A stretch of 23,429 nt of DNA from a virus. Made by a program: the position numbers and the translations under genes. The DNA lies in the IMG/VR virus record IMGVR_UViG_3300008624_000069, positions 1-23,429 of that record; one strand, written 5' to 3'. The stretch's first letter is position 1, and the number at the start of each line of letters is the position of its first letter. The notes under the pieces are model-generated. The model saw only the letters and a list, made by a program, of their open reading frames with translations. It was not told where the DNA came from and made no database searches. Of the stretch, positions 1 to 7,489 are shown in pieces.

Positions 1-440
1 AAATGTTATTTCAAGGCGTCGATTTTCGTAGGTTTACTTTTACGTTTATGTTAAGACCTCGCAATGAAGATGAAGTTAAACAAGTTGCTGGTATTATACA
101 AATGTTTCGTTTACATTCACGACCATCATGGAACTCTGGACTAATGAATAATGGCCATGGTTTTATGAAATATCCACAAGAATTTCATATTAGTTTTTTA
201 ACTCAAGAAAAAGATACATTTAAATTTGCACCAGATGGTAGTAGTTCTGAACATCGCTTAATCCAAAATCCTGCAATACCAAAAATAAAACCATGTGTGT
301 GTACTAGTGTTGAAACAAATTTTACACCACAAAGTATTTGGGCTGCCTTTAGACAAGGAAAACCAATAGCAACTAGTTTAGCTGTTTCGTTTGCCGAAAC
401 TGAATTGGTTATGGCAGAAGATATCGTTTCAAATTATTAA
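1..440 (+). CDS. 48: Baseplate tail-tube cap protein, gp48-like (5' partial)
   Basis: The reading frame is open at the left edge, so the gene begins outside the window; the first ATG at 3 has no ribosome binding site and is unlikely to be the start. About 145 C-terminal residues remain, against 364 aa for T4 gp48. Motifs such as FTFTFMLRPRNEDEV and IIQMFRLHSRPS, then a C-terminal run ending in LAVSFAETELV, fit the C-terminal domain of the T4 gp48/gp54 tail-tube cap/initiator family, which caps the baseplate hub and starts tube polymerisation. gp53 follows directly, as in marine T4-like genomes, which favours gp48. The paralogous gp54 is the main alternative. Confidence 0.68.
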   Translation, partial: MLFQGVDFRRFTFTFMLRPRNEDEVKQVAGIIQMFRLHSRPSWNSGLMNNGHGFMKYPQEFHISFLTQEKDTFKFAPDGSSSEHRLIQNPAIPKIKPCVCTSVETNFTPQSIWAAFRQGKPIATSLAVSFAETELVMAEDIVSNY

Positions 441-452
441 AAGGACAATAAC

Positions 453-1007
453 ATGGCATATTTTCAATATTTTCCAAAAATATATTATGATGTGCGTGGA
501 CAATCAAACCAAGCACAACATGATGTAGTGACAAATATACTAGCTCGTGTTTTGGTAAAATCACATGGTTGGGCAAATGTTGATGGTGAAGTGCATGAGT
601 TATTAACTGGTGCTACTTATTTTGCACAACATTATATTAAAGATTTTGAACGGCCTGATATACTAGCAGATAAATATTATGGTGATTCAGAGTTGCATTG
701 GTTATTCTTTTTTGCTAATGGTACTAAGATGATAAATCCATATTTTGATTGGCCGATGACTCAATATGACTTGGTTAAATATATTAATAAAAAGTATGGT
801 AGTGCAAATATTAATGATACACATCATTATATAGATGGTGATAGATATGAAGTAGATTCAGATGCACCTAGTGCTACTGCTGTTACTAATTTCATATACG
901 AACAAGAGTTGAATGATAATAAAAGGCCTATACGAATCTTACAAAATTCTATGGTTGCACCAGTTGTTGACGAATTTAAAAGGTTATTAAACGATCATAC
1001 TGTTTAG
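453..1007 (+). CDS. 53: Baseplate wedge subunit gp53
   Basis: This 184-aa protein has the length (T4 gp53 is 196 aa) and N-terminal signature of gp53: aromatic-rich MAYFQYFPKIYYD, a helical segment, then ELHWLFFFANGTKMINPYFDWPM near residues 80-102, with the conserved DWP motif. In T4, gp53 joins neighbouring wedges around the hub during baseplate assembly. The start has a good site (AAAGGA, about 8 nt upstream). It lies 12 nt after the tube-cap gene and 9 nt before the hub gene, so it is co-transcribed as part of the late baseplate block. Confidence 0.85.
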   Translation: MAYFQYFPKIYYDVRGQSNQAQHDVVTNILARVLVKSHGWANVDGEVHELLTGATYFAQHYIKDFERPDILADKYYGDSELHWLFFFANGTKMINPYFDWPMTQYDLVKYINKKYGSANINDTHHYIDGDRYEVDSDAPSATAVTNFIYEQELNDNKRPIRILQNSMVAPVVDEFKRLLNDHTV

Positions 1008-1016
1008 AGAGATATT

Positions 1017-2420
1017 ATGGAACAACTAAGTATAAGTGATTGCAAAATAGAAAGATTATCATTACAAGCTGCAAATGGTGTCTATGATTTAATTCCACAT
1101 TTGTTGGAGTTGAATATATATGAAAATTTATTCTCACCACACTTGTCTGGTAATATAACATTATCGGATACATATAATCTTCCATACAAACTTCCAATCA
1201 GAGGTGAAGAAACAATTGAATCTGAGATTCTTATGGAAGGAGCTCCTGATGTATTAGCATTAAAACCTCCATTATTTCATATCCATAATCTTTCAGATCG
1301 TTTTTTACGAGCAACTGGTACAAGCCAACAATATACACTCAACTTTGTATCTGAACAATGTATAAGTAATTTGCATGCTCGTGTTAGTAAGGCATATACA
1401 AATACACTAGTCAATGAAATTGTAGAAGATATTTGGGAAACATATTTAGATGATGATAGAAATGGTTTAGATACAGAAATAACATACAATACAATAGACT
1501 GTATTATACCAAATTGGAGTCCTCATTATGCGATGGGGTGGTTAGCTGCTCGAGCTCAACCACAACAAGAAGGTAATGCTGTTAATTATGTTTATTGTGA
1601 AACATTAGATGGTGTGTTTTTTAAGAGTTTGCAATCATTAGCAAAACAAACTCCTGTATTAACATTTGGTTTAGAACCAAGAGTAACAGATATACATAAA
1701 GTAGAAGCATTAACTGGTGGTTATATAAAAGTAGATCATATGTATTTTATGGATGATTTTAGAAAACTTTATAACATTCCAGCTGGTAATTATTCATCTA
1801 AATTAATAACACATGATATTACTACTAAAAAGATACTACAATATGATTATAGTAGTTTAGATGATTGGGAGATGTATAATCATATAGCTTTAAATAAACC
1901 ACTTGCTAATTCAGAGATTGAAGTAAAAAGTGTTGATGAACCAAGAAAATCATTTGCACCAGTAGCAGATGAAAGTTTTGCTATTGAAGAAGGTCCACAC
2001 TTATCTCAACAGACAGATAGTAAAGTTTATTTTTATCCAACACACACTAACTTATATCAAAATAGTGCAGCTGCACCAGATGAAGTTTTATATCATAATA
2101 AAGTAGAAGAATGGAAGTGTCAACGAAATGCACAAATGTCATATTATACTACTAATGCAATTAAGATGCAAGTTCAATGTGCTGGTTTACAATTTTTAAG
2201 AGTTGGTATGATGGTAAAGATGAATGTACCAGCTATGGCACCATCAAATCAAGATGGATCAATTGATAAATTTCTTAGTGGTAGTTATATGATTACAGCA
2301 ATTCGTCATATTGTTGCAAATGAGTCAGCTAATATAGGATATAAAATGATTGTTGATTTGGTTAAAGATGGTTTGGAAGAAACGCCTCCAATACGTCAAG
2401 CTATGAAAACGGAGAAATAA
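1017..2420 (+). CDS. Baseplate central hub protein, gp27-like
   Basis: A 467-aa protein directly upstream of the gp5-like spike, where the hub protein (T4 gp27 / Mu gpD type) is expected. It has a beta-rich N-terminus (LIPHLLELNIYENLF, LSGNITLSDTYNLP), a middle segment with WSPHYAMGWLAARAQP, and a C-terminal beta domain (AIKMQVQCAGLQFLRVGMMVKM, then GSYMITAIRHIV) resembling the receptor/hub fold that binds the spike trimer. It is longer than T4 gp27 (391 aa). The assignment rests on position and general fold features, not a strong motif. The start at 1017 follows GAGAG. A generic virion structural protein is the fallback call. Confidence 0.62.
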   Translation: MEQLSISDCKIERLSLQAANGVYDLIPHLLELNIYENLFSPHLSGNITLSDTYNLPYKLPIRGEETIESEILMEGAPDVLALKPPLFHIHNLSDRFLRATGTSQQYTLNFVSEQCISNLHARVSKAYTNTLVNEIVEDIWETYLDDDRNGLDTEITYNTIDCIIPNWSPHYAMGWLAARAQPQQEGNAVNYVYCETLDGVFFKSLQSLAKQTPVLTFGLEPRVTDIHKVEALTGGYIKVDHMYFMDDFRKLYNIPAGNYSSKLITHDITTKKILQYDYSSLDDWEMYNHIALNKPLANSEIEVKSVDEPRKSFAPVADESFAIEEGPHLSQQTDSKVYFYPTHTNLYQNSAAAPDEVLYHNKVEEWKCQRNAQMSYYTTNAIKMQVQCAGLQFLRVGMMVKMNVPAMAPSNQDGSIDKFLSGSYMITAIRHIVANESANIGYKMIVDLVKDGLEETPPIRQAMKTEK

Positions 2421-2422
2421 TT

Positions 2423-4042
2423 ATGTATGGTAATTTTACATGGTGGCAAGGAGTAGTCGAAGATAGAAATGATCCAATGAAGTTGGGTCGTTGTCGAGTT
2501 CGTATATTCGGCTATCATACAGATGATAAAAATGATATTTCTGTAGCACAATTGCCATGGGCTACCATGATGCAACCAACTACATCTGCAGCTATGAATG
2601 GAATTGGTACAACTCCATTGGGTCCTGTTGAAGGCACATGGGTCGTTGGTTTTTTTCGTGATGGAAATAATGCACAGGAACCAGTTATCATGGGAACTGT
2701 TGGTGGCCAACATGAATTAAGTCATAAGAAAGATCCTTCCATAGGCTTTAATGATCCAAAAGGCAAATATCCACGCGATGAGTATATTGGTGAACCAGAT
2801 ACGAATAGATTGGCTCGTGGTATTGCAAAGTTTCCACTTGGTGCGAAGAATGGTGAGGATGCTAAGTCACTTGCATATAAACGAAAAACCAGAAGGCGTG
2901 GTGATCCAATAGCTGGTAGTGATTTAACAAATACTGGTGTTCCAAAAGCAGTAGCTGGTAGTATGTGGAATACAGAAAAAAAACAAGAAACTATTAAAGA
3001 TACCGCAGATTCAAGACCAGTAGGCGATCGTAAATTAAGTGGTCATTGGGATGGTGATGCCAATCATTATGTCAATGATTATTGGAATGAACCAAATCCA
3101 AGATATGGCGGTGGTTCTAAAGCAGATAAAGATAGTGATATAAAATATTTAAAAGATGCAGCCACTATTAATACGTCAACTGGAAAATTAGACCCTGAAG
3201 ATGGTATGATATCATCTCTGTATCCATATAATCATGTTCGTGTTAGTGAGTCAGGCCATGTAGAAGAATGGGACGATACTCCAGGTTCTGAACGATTGCA
3301 TAGATACCATAAAACTGGAACATTTGAAGAAATACAACCAGATGGTTCACGCGTTGTTAAAGTTGTTGCTAATGATTATGAGATAGTAGCTGGTAGTAAG
3401 AATGTATCTATTGAGGGAGTATGCAATCTTACAATTAATGGAGATGCTAGAGTTCTCTATAGAGGAGATTTAGTTCAAGAAGTTGTTGGTGACTACCATC
3501 TTCATGTTGCTGGAGAGATGAGAACTAAAATTATTGGTAATGATACTAAAGAAGTTCATAAGAATCGAAAGATTGTTATCAATCTTAATGATGATTTATT
3601 CGTTGGTGAAAATCAAACTATCAATATTGGTGATAACAAAACAATTACAGTTGGTGGTAATTTGAAAGATACTGTCAAGAAAGACGTTGATTCATTTTAT
3701 GGTTATAATACTGGTATCGTGCCAGGACACCATACAGTAAATGTATCTGGTCTTGCAAATTATAATGTTGATAGTGAATATACGATTTTCTGTAAAGACC
3801 ATATTAGAGTTACAACATTAACACATTTAGATATGATTGTTACAAAAGATTATCATCAAGAAGTTGGTATAAATTCTTTGATAGAAGTTCATGGTACTGG
3901 AACTGAAAATATTGATGGTGCTGTTGCAGAAACATATGGTGCAACAATGGATACAACCATTTCTTCAACTGTTATGTGGAAATCAACTGGTGGAAATATA
4001 ACTGTTGATGCATCATCTGACATATACTTGAATCCAAACTAG
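2423..4042 (+). CDS. 5: Baseplate hub spike protein, gp5-like, without a visible lysozyme domain
   Basis: 539 aa. Residues 1-95 are a gp5-type OB-fold: FTWWQGVVEDRNDPMKLGRC, IFGYHTDD, LPWATMMQPTTSA, GTWVVGFFRDG, PVIMGTVGG. Residues about 265-539 are the C-terminal spike: VgrG-like SESGHVEEWDDTPGSERLH at 275-293, then short repeating beta strands of the triple-stranded beta-helix kind (INGDARVLYRGD, ENQTINIGDNKTITVGGN). The middle (about 100-260) is polar and basic (AYKRKTRRRGDP) and shows no T4-lysozyme motif, unlike T4 gp5 (575 aa), which carries lysozyme there. The role is the membrane-piercing needle trimer. The start has GGAG; the next gene encodes the matching PAAR tip. Confidence 0.87.
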   Translation: MYGNFTWWQGVVEDRNDPMKLGRCRVRIFGYHTDDKNDISVAQLPWATMMQPTTSAAMNGIGTTPLGPVEGTWVVGFFRDGNNAQEPVIMGTVGGQHELSHKKDPSIGFNDPKGKYPRDEYIGEPDTNRLARGIAKFPLGAKNGEDAKSLAYKRKTRRRGDPIAGSDLTNTGVPKAVAGSMWNTEKKQETIKDTADSRPVGDRKLSGHWDGDANHYVNDYWNEPNPRYGGGSKADKDSDIKYLKDAATINTSTGKLDPEDGMISSLYPYNHVRVSESGHVEEWDDTPGSERLHRYHKTGTFEEIQPDGSRVVKVVANDYEIVAGSKNVSIEGVCNLTINGDARVLYRGDLVQEVVGDYHLHVAGEMRTKIIGNDTKEVHKNRKIVINLNDDLFVGENQTINIGDNKTITVGGNLKDTVKKDVDSFYGYNTGIVPGHHTVNVSGLANYNVDSEYTIFCKDHIRVTTLTHLDMIVTKDYHQEVGINSLIEVHGTGTENIDGAVAETYGATMDTTISSTVMWKSTGGNITVDASSDIYLNPN

Positions 4043-4049
4043 TAAAAAA

Positions 4050-4352
4050 ATGGCAAATAAAAAAGTACATAGAAATACAGATCCCAGAATATGTGGAGCA
4101 AGTACGGTTGTTGCTGGACAGAGTACAGTATTCGCTAATAATAATCTATTAGTATCTGTTAATGCTGATCCAAATTCTCATGGTGGTGGTGCATTGAATG
4201 CTAGTTCAAATAAAGTTTATTGTGAGAATAAACTTGTTGTAATTCATAGAGCAGATAGTGCAGCTCCAGATTCATTATGTCCAATACCACCGATTCATTG
4301 TGCGCCGTCAACAGCAGGTGGTTCACCAGATGTATTTGCAGGAGAGGGGTAA
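4050..4352 (+). CDS. PAAR-repeat spike-tip protein (gp5.4-like)
   Basis: A 100-aa glycine- and proline-rich protein of PAAR type, which caps the spike trimer with a sharp cone holding one metal ion. Visible features are DPRICGASTVVAGQSTVFAN at 11-30, SHGGGALNAS at 43-52, and a C-terminal half-repeat HCAPSTAGGSPDVFAGEG. Candidate metal ligands are C15, H44, C58, H66, C77, H83 and C84. It starts 8 nt after the spike gene, the usual order for spike and tip. T4 gp5.4 is of similar size. No C-terminal effector extension is present, so this is a plain tip. Confidence 0.85.
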   Translation: MANKKVHRNTDPRICGASTVVAGQSTVFANNNLLVSVNADPNSHGGGALNASSNKVYCENKLVVIHRADSAAPDSLCPIPPIHCAPSTAGGSPDVFAGEG

Positions 4353-4355
4353 ACT

Positions 4356-5354
4356 ATGGCTATATGTGGATTAAATGTAAATCTGAGTTCTATACAAGGC
4401 GATATTACTGCTAAGATAAGTGGTATTATTGATTTAAATAGTACACTAACTTCTATTTCAGCATTGACTAGTTATAAAGCGACTCTTGATGCTGGTATGT
4501 CATCTATTAAGTCAAAAGTATCTGATATGATACCAGATATACCAATATCTACATCTGGATTCTCATCATTACGAAATGAGTTAGAATCATATGTATCGGC
4601 ACCATCTATCGGTGGACTTGCAGATATATCATCCAAATTTGGTGGTCTAACATCATTAACTGGATTTGCAGATATTAATCTGAGTGATTTAGCATCTTCA
4701 GCATTGAGCTTAAGTGCATCATTTGATCCATGTGCATTAGCTGGTGATTTGAAGATACCAAATATAGTAGCAGACGTATCTGGTGAGTTATCAGCAATTT
4801 CAGATGAAGTGCCAAATCTTGGTGGAACACTTTTGGGACTTAAACGTCAAATACCAGACTCTCAAATTTTTGATAGCCTAGCATTGGGCATGAAAGATAA
4901 CATCAAAGTCTTGACTACTACTAGTGTGGCATCTGCAAAAGATTTATTTGAGTCTAATATAATACCATCAGCAGAAGCTGCAATCAGAAAGTTGCCAAGT
5001 GGTAAAGAAGTGATTGAAACAACAGCACGACATACTGAAACATTAGCTATGGAAGCACAAAATTTACAAGACGAAGATTCATTTGCCTCATTTCTTGGAC
5101 TATATGATGTGTCTAAAGATCCTATACTACAAGCACAAGAATCAACACTTGCAAAAATTAATGGACAGAGAGCTGCAACAGCAAAGGCTGCATCTTCCAG
5201 TTCGTTGAACGAAATACAAATGTACAGAATGACAGATGATGGTTCGTTTGATGATCCATCTTCACCAAACTATCACAGAGTAAATGGTGTTAAAAAGAAA
5301 TTGATTGAAATGGGTCCAGCTGGTGATAAATATCCAGTATGGGTTAACGCATGA
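4356..5354 (+). CDS. Probable virion structural protein of unknown function
   Basis: A 332-aa protein 4 nt downstream of the PAAR gene, preceded by AGAGGGG. The N-terminal two thirds are low-complexity, rich in Ser, Ile, Leu and Asp with regularly spaced helical stretches (SLSSIQGDI-type, ISALTSYKATLDAGM, FSSLRNELESY). The C-terminus is more ordered, with YRMTDDGSFDDPSSPNYH and GPAGDKYPVWVNA. No known enzyme motif or membrane segment was recognised. Its place right after spike and tip suggests a hub- or tail-associated virion protein, perhaps one packed in the tube or stabilising the hub (inference). Confidence 0.6.
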   Translation: MAICGLNVNLSSIQGDITAKISGIIDLNSTLTSISALTSYKATLDAGMSSIKSKVSDMIPDIPISTSGFSSLRNELESYVSAPSIGGLADISSKFGGLTSLTGFADINLSDLASSALSLSASFDPCALAGDLKIPNIVADVSGELSAISDEVPNLGGTLLGLKRQIPDSQIFDSLALGMKDNIKVLTTTSVASAKDLFESNIIPSAEAAIRKLPSGKEVIETTARHTETLAMEAQNLQDEDSFASFLGLYDVSKDPILQAQESTLAKINGQRAATAKAASSSSLNEIQMYRMTDDGSFDDPSSPNYHRVNGVKKKLIEMGPAGDKYPVWVNA

Positions 5355-5422
5355 TTACGGTGAACACACGCTGATGTCTTACTATTATACATACTATTAC
5401 AATCGTCACATAGGAGAACACT

Positions 5423-5638
5423 ATGTCAGATTACTCAGAAGTTTCACAACTGAGGACACAATGTACAATATTGGAATCGCAAATAAACGTATTACAAACC
5501 AAGAACGCAAAATTAGAAGAACGTATAAAACAACTGGAAAACTCGTCAACACCCAAGTATAAAGAGATACCAAACGTAGGCAAGTTTCCAGTAGATTACT
5601 CGACATTGGGACCCGATGACGGCAGTTTTCAAGTGTGA
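5423..5638 (+). CDS. Small coiled-coil protein
   Basis: 71 aa with a strong binding site (AGGAG, 7 nt before ATG). Residues about 8-40 form a predicted coiled coil with heptad-spaced Leu/Ile (QLRTQCTILESQINVLQTKN, then LEERIKQLEN), followed by a polar tail NVGKFPVDYSTLGPDDGSFQV. Reading frames in other registers over this stretch lack a binding site. Function unknown; such proteins often oligomerise or act as assembly helpers. Its stop overlaps the GTG start of the next gene by 4 nt, suggesting translational coupling. Confidence 0.7.
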   Translation: MSDYSEVSQLRTQCTILESQINVLQTKNAKLEERIKQLENSSTPKYKEIPNVGKFPVDYSTLGPDDGSFQV

Positions 5639-5790
5639 TTGGATGGAAACTATCCAGAACCATAATAGACATACCATGGCTACATAACACGATAGGATTC
5701 ATATTTCTCACACTACTCTTGGCGTATATAACACTAGTACCCTATATACTCTACAAGATCACACGAAACAATGATAAACTGGGTCAATAA
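5635..5790 (+). CDS. Small single-span membrane protein (GTG start)
   Basis: 51 aa starting with GTG in a GTGA overlap with the stop of the coiled-coil gene. Residues about 19-40 (HNTIGFIFLTLLLAYITLVP) are a clear transmembrane helix, followed by YILYKITRNNDKLGQ with a positive cytoplasmic-type end. There is no ATG in this frame, and the other frames are closed or lack a hydrophobic pattern. The start depends on coupling, since no strong binding site is visible. Function unknown. Confidence 0.55.
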   Translation: MIGWKLSRTIIDIPWLHNTIGFIFLTLLLAYITLVPYILYKITRNNDKLGQ

Positions 5791-5812
5791 ACCATATAAC
5801 GAGATACACGAT

Positions 5813-5926
5813 ATGTCAGTTACAGCATCACAACTATTAGCACAGATACTCGCAGCAAGTATGGGCATGATCGCATTGATGGCAATTTGCTATGGACTAG
5901 TAAAATTAATCTTTAGGGAGAAGTAA
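5813..5926 (+). CDS. Tiny membrane protein
   Basis: 37 aa, MSVTASQLLAQILAASMGMI followed by ALMAICYGLVKLIFREK: one hydrophobic helix from about residue 8 to 33 with a basic end. GAG lies about 10 nt upstream. The stop is 2 nt before the next gene, whose binding site (AGGGAG) lies inside the end of this gene. Shape and packing support a real gene; the small size keeps confidence moderate. Function unknown. Confidence 0.5.
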   Translation: MSVTASQLLAQILAASMGMIALMAICYGLVKLIFREK

Positions 5927-5928
5927 CA

Positions 5929-6099
5929 ATGGCAGAAATTAAACCAGTAGGATGGAAACCAGATGGAACTCATATACACAAGGGAGCTTTAGCCCTAGTT
6001 ATCTGCATACTTATTGGACTATACTGTATATACTCAGATGCACCATTTGGCAATGCAAAAACATCCACAACTATAACCAAAGACATGGGAGATAAATAA
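5929..6099 (+). CDS. Small single-span membrane protein
   Basis: 56 aa with a good binding site (GGGAG, 8 nt upstream). A soluble N-terminus (MAEIKPVGWKPDGTHIHKG), a transmembrane helix at about 20-38 (ALALVICILIGLYCIYS) and a polar C-terminus (DAPFGNAKTSTTITKDMGDK). The stop TAA overlaps the next ATG by one base. The cysteine after the hydrophobic stretch is not in a convincing lipobox, so an outer-spanin call is not supported. Confidence 0.6.
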   Translation: MAEIKPVGWKPDGTHIHKGALALVICILIGLYCIYSDAPFGNAKTSTTITKDMGDK

Positions 6100-6428
6100 T
6101 GGAATCTGCCATGTTAGTGTTATTACTCACGTTGGCAGGACTATTGACATATCTGTTATTTTCACCAAAGTCCATTATAGGTCCCTATCTCGACAAACTA
6201 TGTCAAGACAAAAAAGACAAATGGACAGGAGAAACTATAGGAGAATCACCATTTAAAGTGCAAGAGGGTACTCCATTTACACCATCATTAACTGAATCAT
6301 TTGATGATCCAGAAGTGCCAAATAGACCCTCAAAACGTAAAAAACGTAAAACAGGCAAAAATCCAAATGTAGGGCCTGTTAATGGAAGAAGAAAGAAACG
6401 CGTATATAAGAGAAAGGGCAAAAAATGA
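6099..6428 (+). CDS. Membrane-anchored protein with highly basic C-terminal tail
   Basis: 109 aa. Residues 4-21 are a transmembrane helix (AMLVLLLTLAGLLTYLLF), followed by an acidic/proline linker (GESPFKVQEGTPFTPSL, FDDPEVP) and a Lys/Arg-rich tail from about residue 77 (RPSKRKKRKTGKNP, GRRKKRVYKRKGKK). The N-in/C-out or reverse topology cannot be told from sequence. The tail would bind nucleic acid or acidic phospholipid surfaces. It starts in a TAATG overlap and ends in an ATGA overlap, the middle of a coupled chain. Function unknown. Confidence 0.65.
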   Translation: MESAMLVLLLTLAGLLTYLLFSPKSIIGPYLDKLCQDKKDKWTGETIGESPFKVQEGTPFTPSLTESFDDPEVPNRPSKRKKRKTGKNPNVGPVNGRRKKRVYKRKGKK

Positions 6429-6565
6429 AATCACTACTATTCGTTCCATTTTTACTAGGTAATTCAGCAGGAGGCCTTGGTGCATTAATTGGTCTGGTAG
6501 GCTATCTAATTGCACTCGTAGCATGTATTGGTGTTATATGGGGACTTATAAAATGGCTAACTTAA
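6425..6565 (+). CDS. Tiny glycine-rich membrane protein
   Basis: 46 aa, almost wholly hydrophobic: MKSLLFVPFLLGNSAGGLGA then LIGLVGYLIALVACIGVIWG and LIKWLT. One long or two short membrane helices are possible. It begins in an ATGA overlap with the basic-tail protein and runs 13 nt into the next gene. Small, glycine-rich hydrophobic proteins of this kind include holins, but no specific family can be recognised here. Confidence 0.55.
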   Translation: MKSLLFVPFLLGNSAGGLGALIGLVGYLIALVACIGVIWGLIKWLT

Positions 6566-6768
6566 AGAAGAAGAAAAGCTATCGTTGGGTATGGTGGATA
6601 TTACTGATATTGTTCATATGGGCATTTATAAGTAGTACTCCATCTAAGGCTTATTCTCGCGTGCCTTTGGCACGGGCCGTAGAACCAACAAAGTTGGTTC
6701 TACAATATTGGTATTGTGAACAATACGACTTTGTAAAGAAGAAGTGCAAAGTATGGATAGAGAAATGA
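6553..6768 (+). CDS. Small membrane or exported protein; gene carries tandem inverted repeats
   Basis: 71 aa from ATG 6553. An upstream in-frame ATG at 6523 is less likely because the binding site GGGGA lies about 10 nt before 6553 and the product then starts MANLKKKKSYRWVWW, a typical positive end before a helix (about 12-27). This could be a signal anchor or a cleaved signal peptide (cut near SKA-YS). The remaining 40 residues contain two cysteines (C55, C65) that could pair outside the cytoplasm. The coding sequence holds three perfect inverted repeats (see 6661-6726). Function unknown. Confidence 0.6.
   Translation: MANLKKKKSYRWVWWILLILFIWAFISSTPSKAYSRVPLARAVEPTKLVLQYWYCEQYDFVKKKCKVWIEK
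6661..6726 (+). repeat. Three tandem perfect inverted repeats inside a gene
   Basis: Reading directly: GTGCC-ttt-GGCAC at 6661-6673, GTAGAACCAAC-aaa-GTTGGTTCTAC at 6679-6703 (11-bp stem, 3-nt loop), and GTATTGT-ga-ACAATAC at 6711-6726. All are perfect and follow each other within 66 nt. A looser fourth pair, ACTTTG with CAAAGT, spans 6728-6752. No U-run follows, so simple terminators are unlikely. Confidence 0.85.
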
Positions 6769-6771
6769 ACG

Positions 6772-6783
6772 TGTCTATAGACA
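6772..6783. repeat. 12-bp perfect palindrome
   Basis: TGTCTATAGACA is fully self-complementary and lies between the stop at 6768 and the next small gene. It could be a dimeric protein site or simply part of the same structured transcript as the neighbouring hairpins. Confidence 0.6.
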
Positions 6784-6796
6784 GGTCCATCTTACA

Positions 6797-6811
6797 AGCT
6801 CCAGAGGAGCT
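6797..6811 (+). promoter_or_regulatory. Hairpin containing the ribosome binding site of the 28-aa ORF
   Basis: AGCTCC-aga-GGAGCT forms a 6-bp perfect stem with a 3-nt loop. Its right arm contains GGAG, placed 5-6 nt before the ATG at 6815. If folded, it would hide the binding site, so translation of the next ORF could depend on unfolding, for instance by ribosomes from upstream (inference). Confidence 0.45.
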
Positions 6812-6814
6812 AGT

Positions 6815-6901
6815 ATGATGAACACATTTGGTGCATGGTTTGTATGTATAAGCATGTTATTGGCTCTTATAATGATTCTAAGGGCGATTGGTGGTGGTTA
6901 A
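6815..6901 (+). CDS. Very small membrane peptide
   Basis: 28 aa, MMNTFGAWFVCISMLLALIM then ILRAIGGG: a single hydrophobic helix with Arg near the end. GGAG is well placed upstream. The size is near the limit of what can be supported; the binding site and hydrophobic pattern, matching neighbouring genes, are the reasons for listing it. Confidence 0.4.
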   Translation: MMNTFGAWFVCISMLLALIMILRAIGGG

Positions 6902-6934
6902 AGTGTTGCATAGTGTCACGAAGTGTCACGTTGT
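6901..6934. repeat. AGTGT direct repeats at 10-bp period
   Basis: Four consecutive 10-bp units beginning at 6901 each contain AGTGT or TGTGT at the same offset: aAGTGTtgca, tAGTGTcacg, aAGTGTcacg, tTGTGTagta. The two middle units share AGTGTCACG exactly (6912-6920 and 6922-6930). Helical-turn spacing suggests repeated protein contacts on one DNA face. The stretch is non-coding, between 6901 and 7044. Confidence 0.55.
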
Positions 6935-7043
6935 GTAGTATGGTATGAAGTGGTTATTTGCTATGTCTTATAGCACGAGATATACGAGGGGGACATAAAG
7001 TTAAAGGAACCCTCCCAAAGTTACCAATGAAATTTGCTGAGAG

Positions 7044-7355
7044 ATGAAGTATTTGACAGACATTACAGAGGAACACGTTGAAACAATACGTTGTGCTATG
7101 AATGATGTACAGAATGAGTATAGCCCTGACAAAGTTCTGCAATTACGAGTCTACTCTATATCACAGAAACTCTCAGAGAACCCCAGTATGTATCAGTTAT
7201 CCTCTGAAGAACTTGATATAATCTCTATGTGTCTGAATGATAGCCTGGCAATACTAGACGAGTTATACCAGGAGTTAGACACAGAGGAGAAAAGAGAATC
7301 ACAGCAATACTCTGAGGAGATAGAGAGAATCCTCAGTTTATTGCAGAGGAGTTGA
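7044..7355 (+). CDS. Acidic helical protein of unknown function
   Basis: 103 aa, mostly acidic and helical (DITEEHVETIRCAMNDVQNE, LSSEELDIISMCLNDSLA, LDELYQELDTEEKRES), with no membrane segment and no recognised domain. GAGAG immediately precedes the start. A six-codon reading frame at 7027-7047 (MKFAER) ends in an ATGA overlap with this start and could couple its translation. It differs from the membrane-protein genes on either side and might be a small regulator or inhibitor, but nothing in the sequence proves that. Confidence 0.6.
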   Translation: MKYLTDITEEHVETIRCAMNDVQNEYSPDKVLQLRVYSISQKLSENPSMYQLSSEELDIISMCLNDSLAILDELYQELDTEEKRESQQYSEEIERILSLLQRS

Positions 7356-7363
7356 CGAGTATT

Positions 7364-7489
7364 TTGGCAGCTAAATCACCAAAATCAGTCGTGTTGCCAT
7401 CTGATGCAAAAGTGAATTTTTCTATGTTTTGGCCAAATAGCGGCCATCGTGACGCGACAGTATACGGGATAAATGTGAGGGGGACTTAG
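7364..7489 (+). CDS. Possible small protein with TTG start
   Basis: The frame has no stop from 7316 to TAG at 7487-7489 and reads like protein: MAAKSPKSVVLPSDAKVNFS then MFWPNSGHRDATVYGINVRGT (41 aa from TTG 7364). GAGGAG at 7346-7351 is 12 nt before this TTG. An alternative TTG at 7352 overlaps the previous stop (TTGA) but leaves no room for a binding site. No ATG is available except the internal one at 7424. Residue composition is normal for a folded protein, but the start is uncertain. Without this gene, 7356-7553 would be non-coding. Confidence 0.4.
   Translation: MAAKSPKSVVLPSDAKVNFSMFWPNSGHRDATVYGINVRGT

Noticed and set aside
5305-5711. Plus-strand 85-codon and minus-strand 96-codon frames over the small coiled-coil gene
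   Set aside because: Both lack binding sites, while the 71-aa frame has AGGAG, coiled-coil heptads and a coupled downstream gene.
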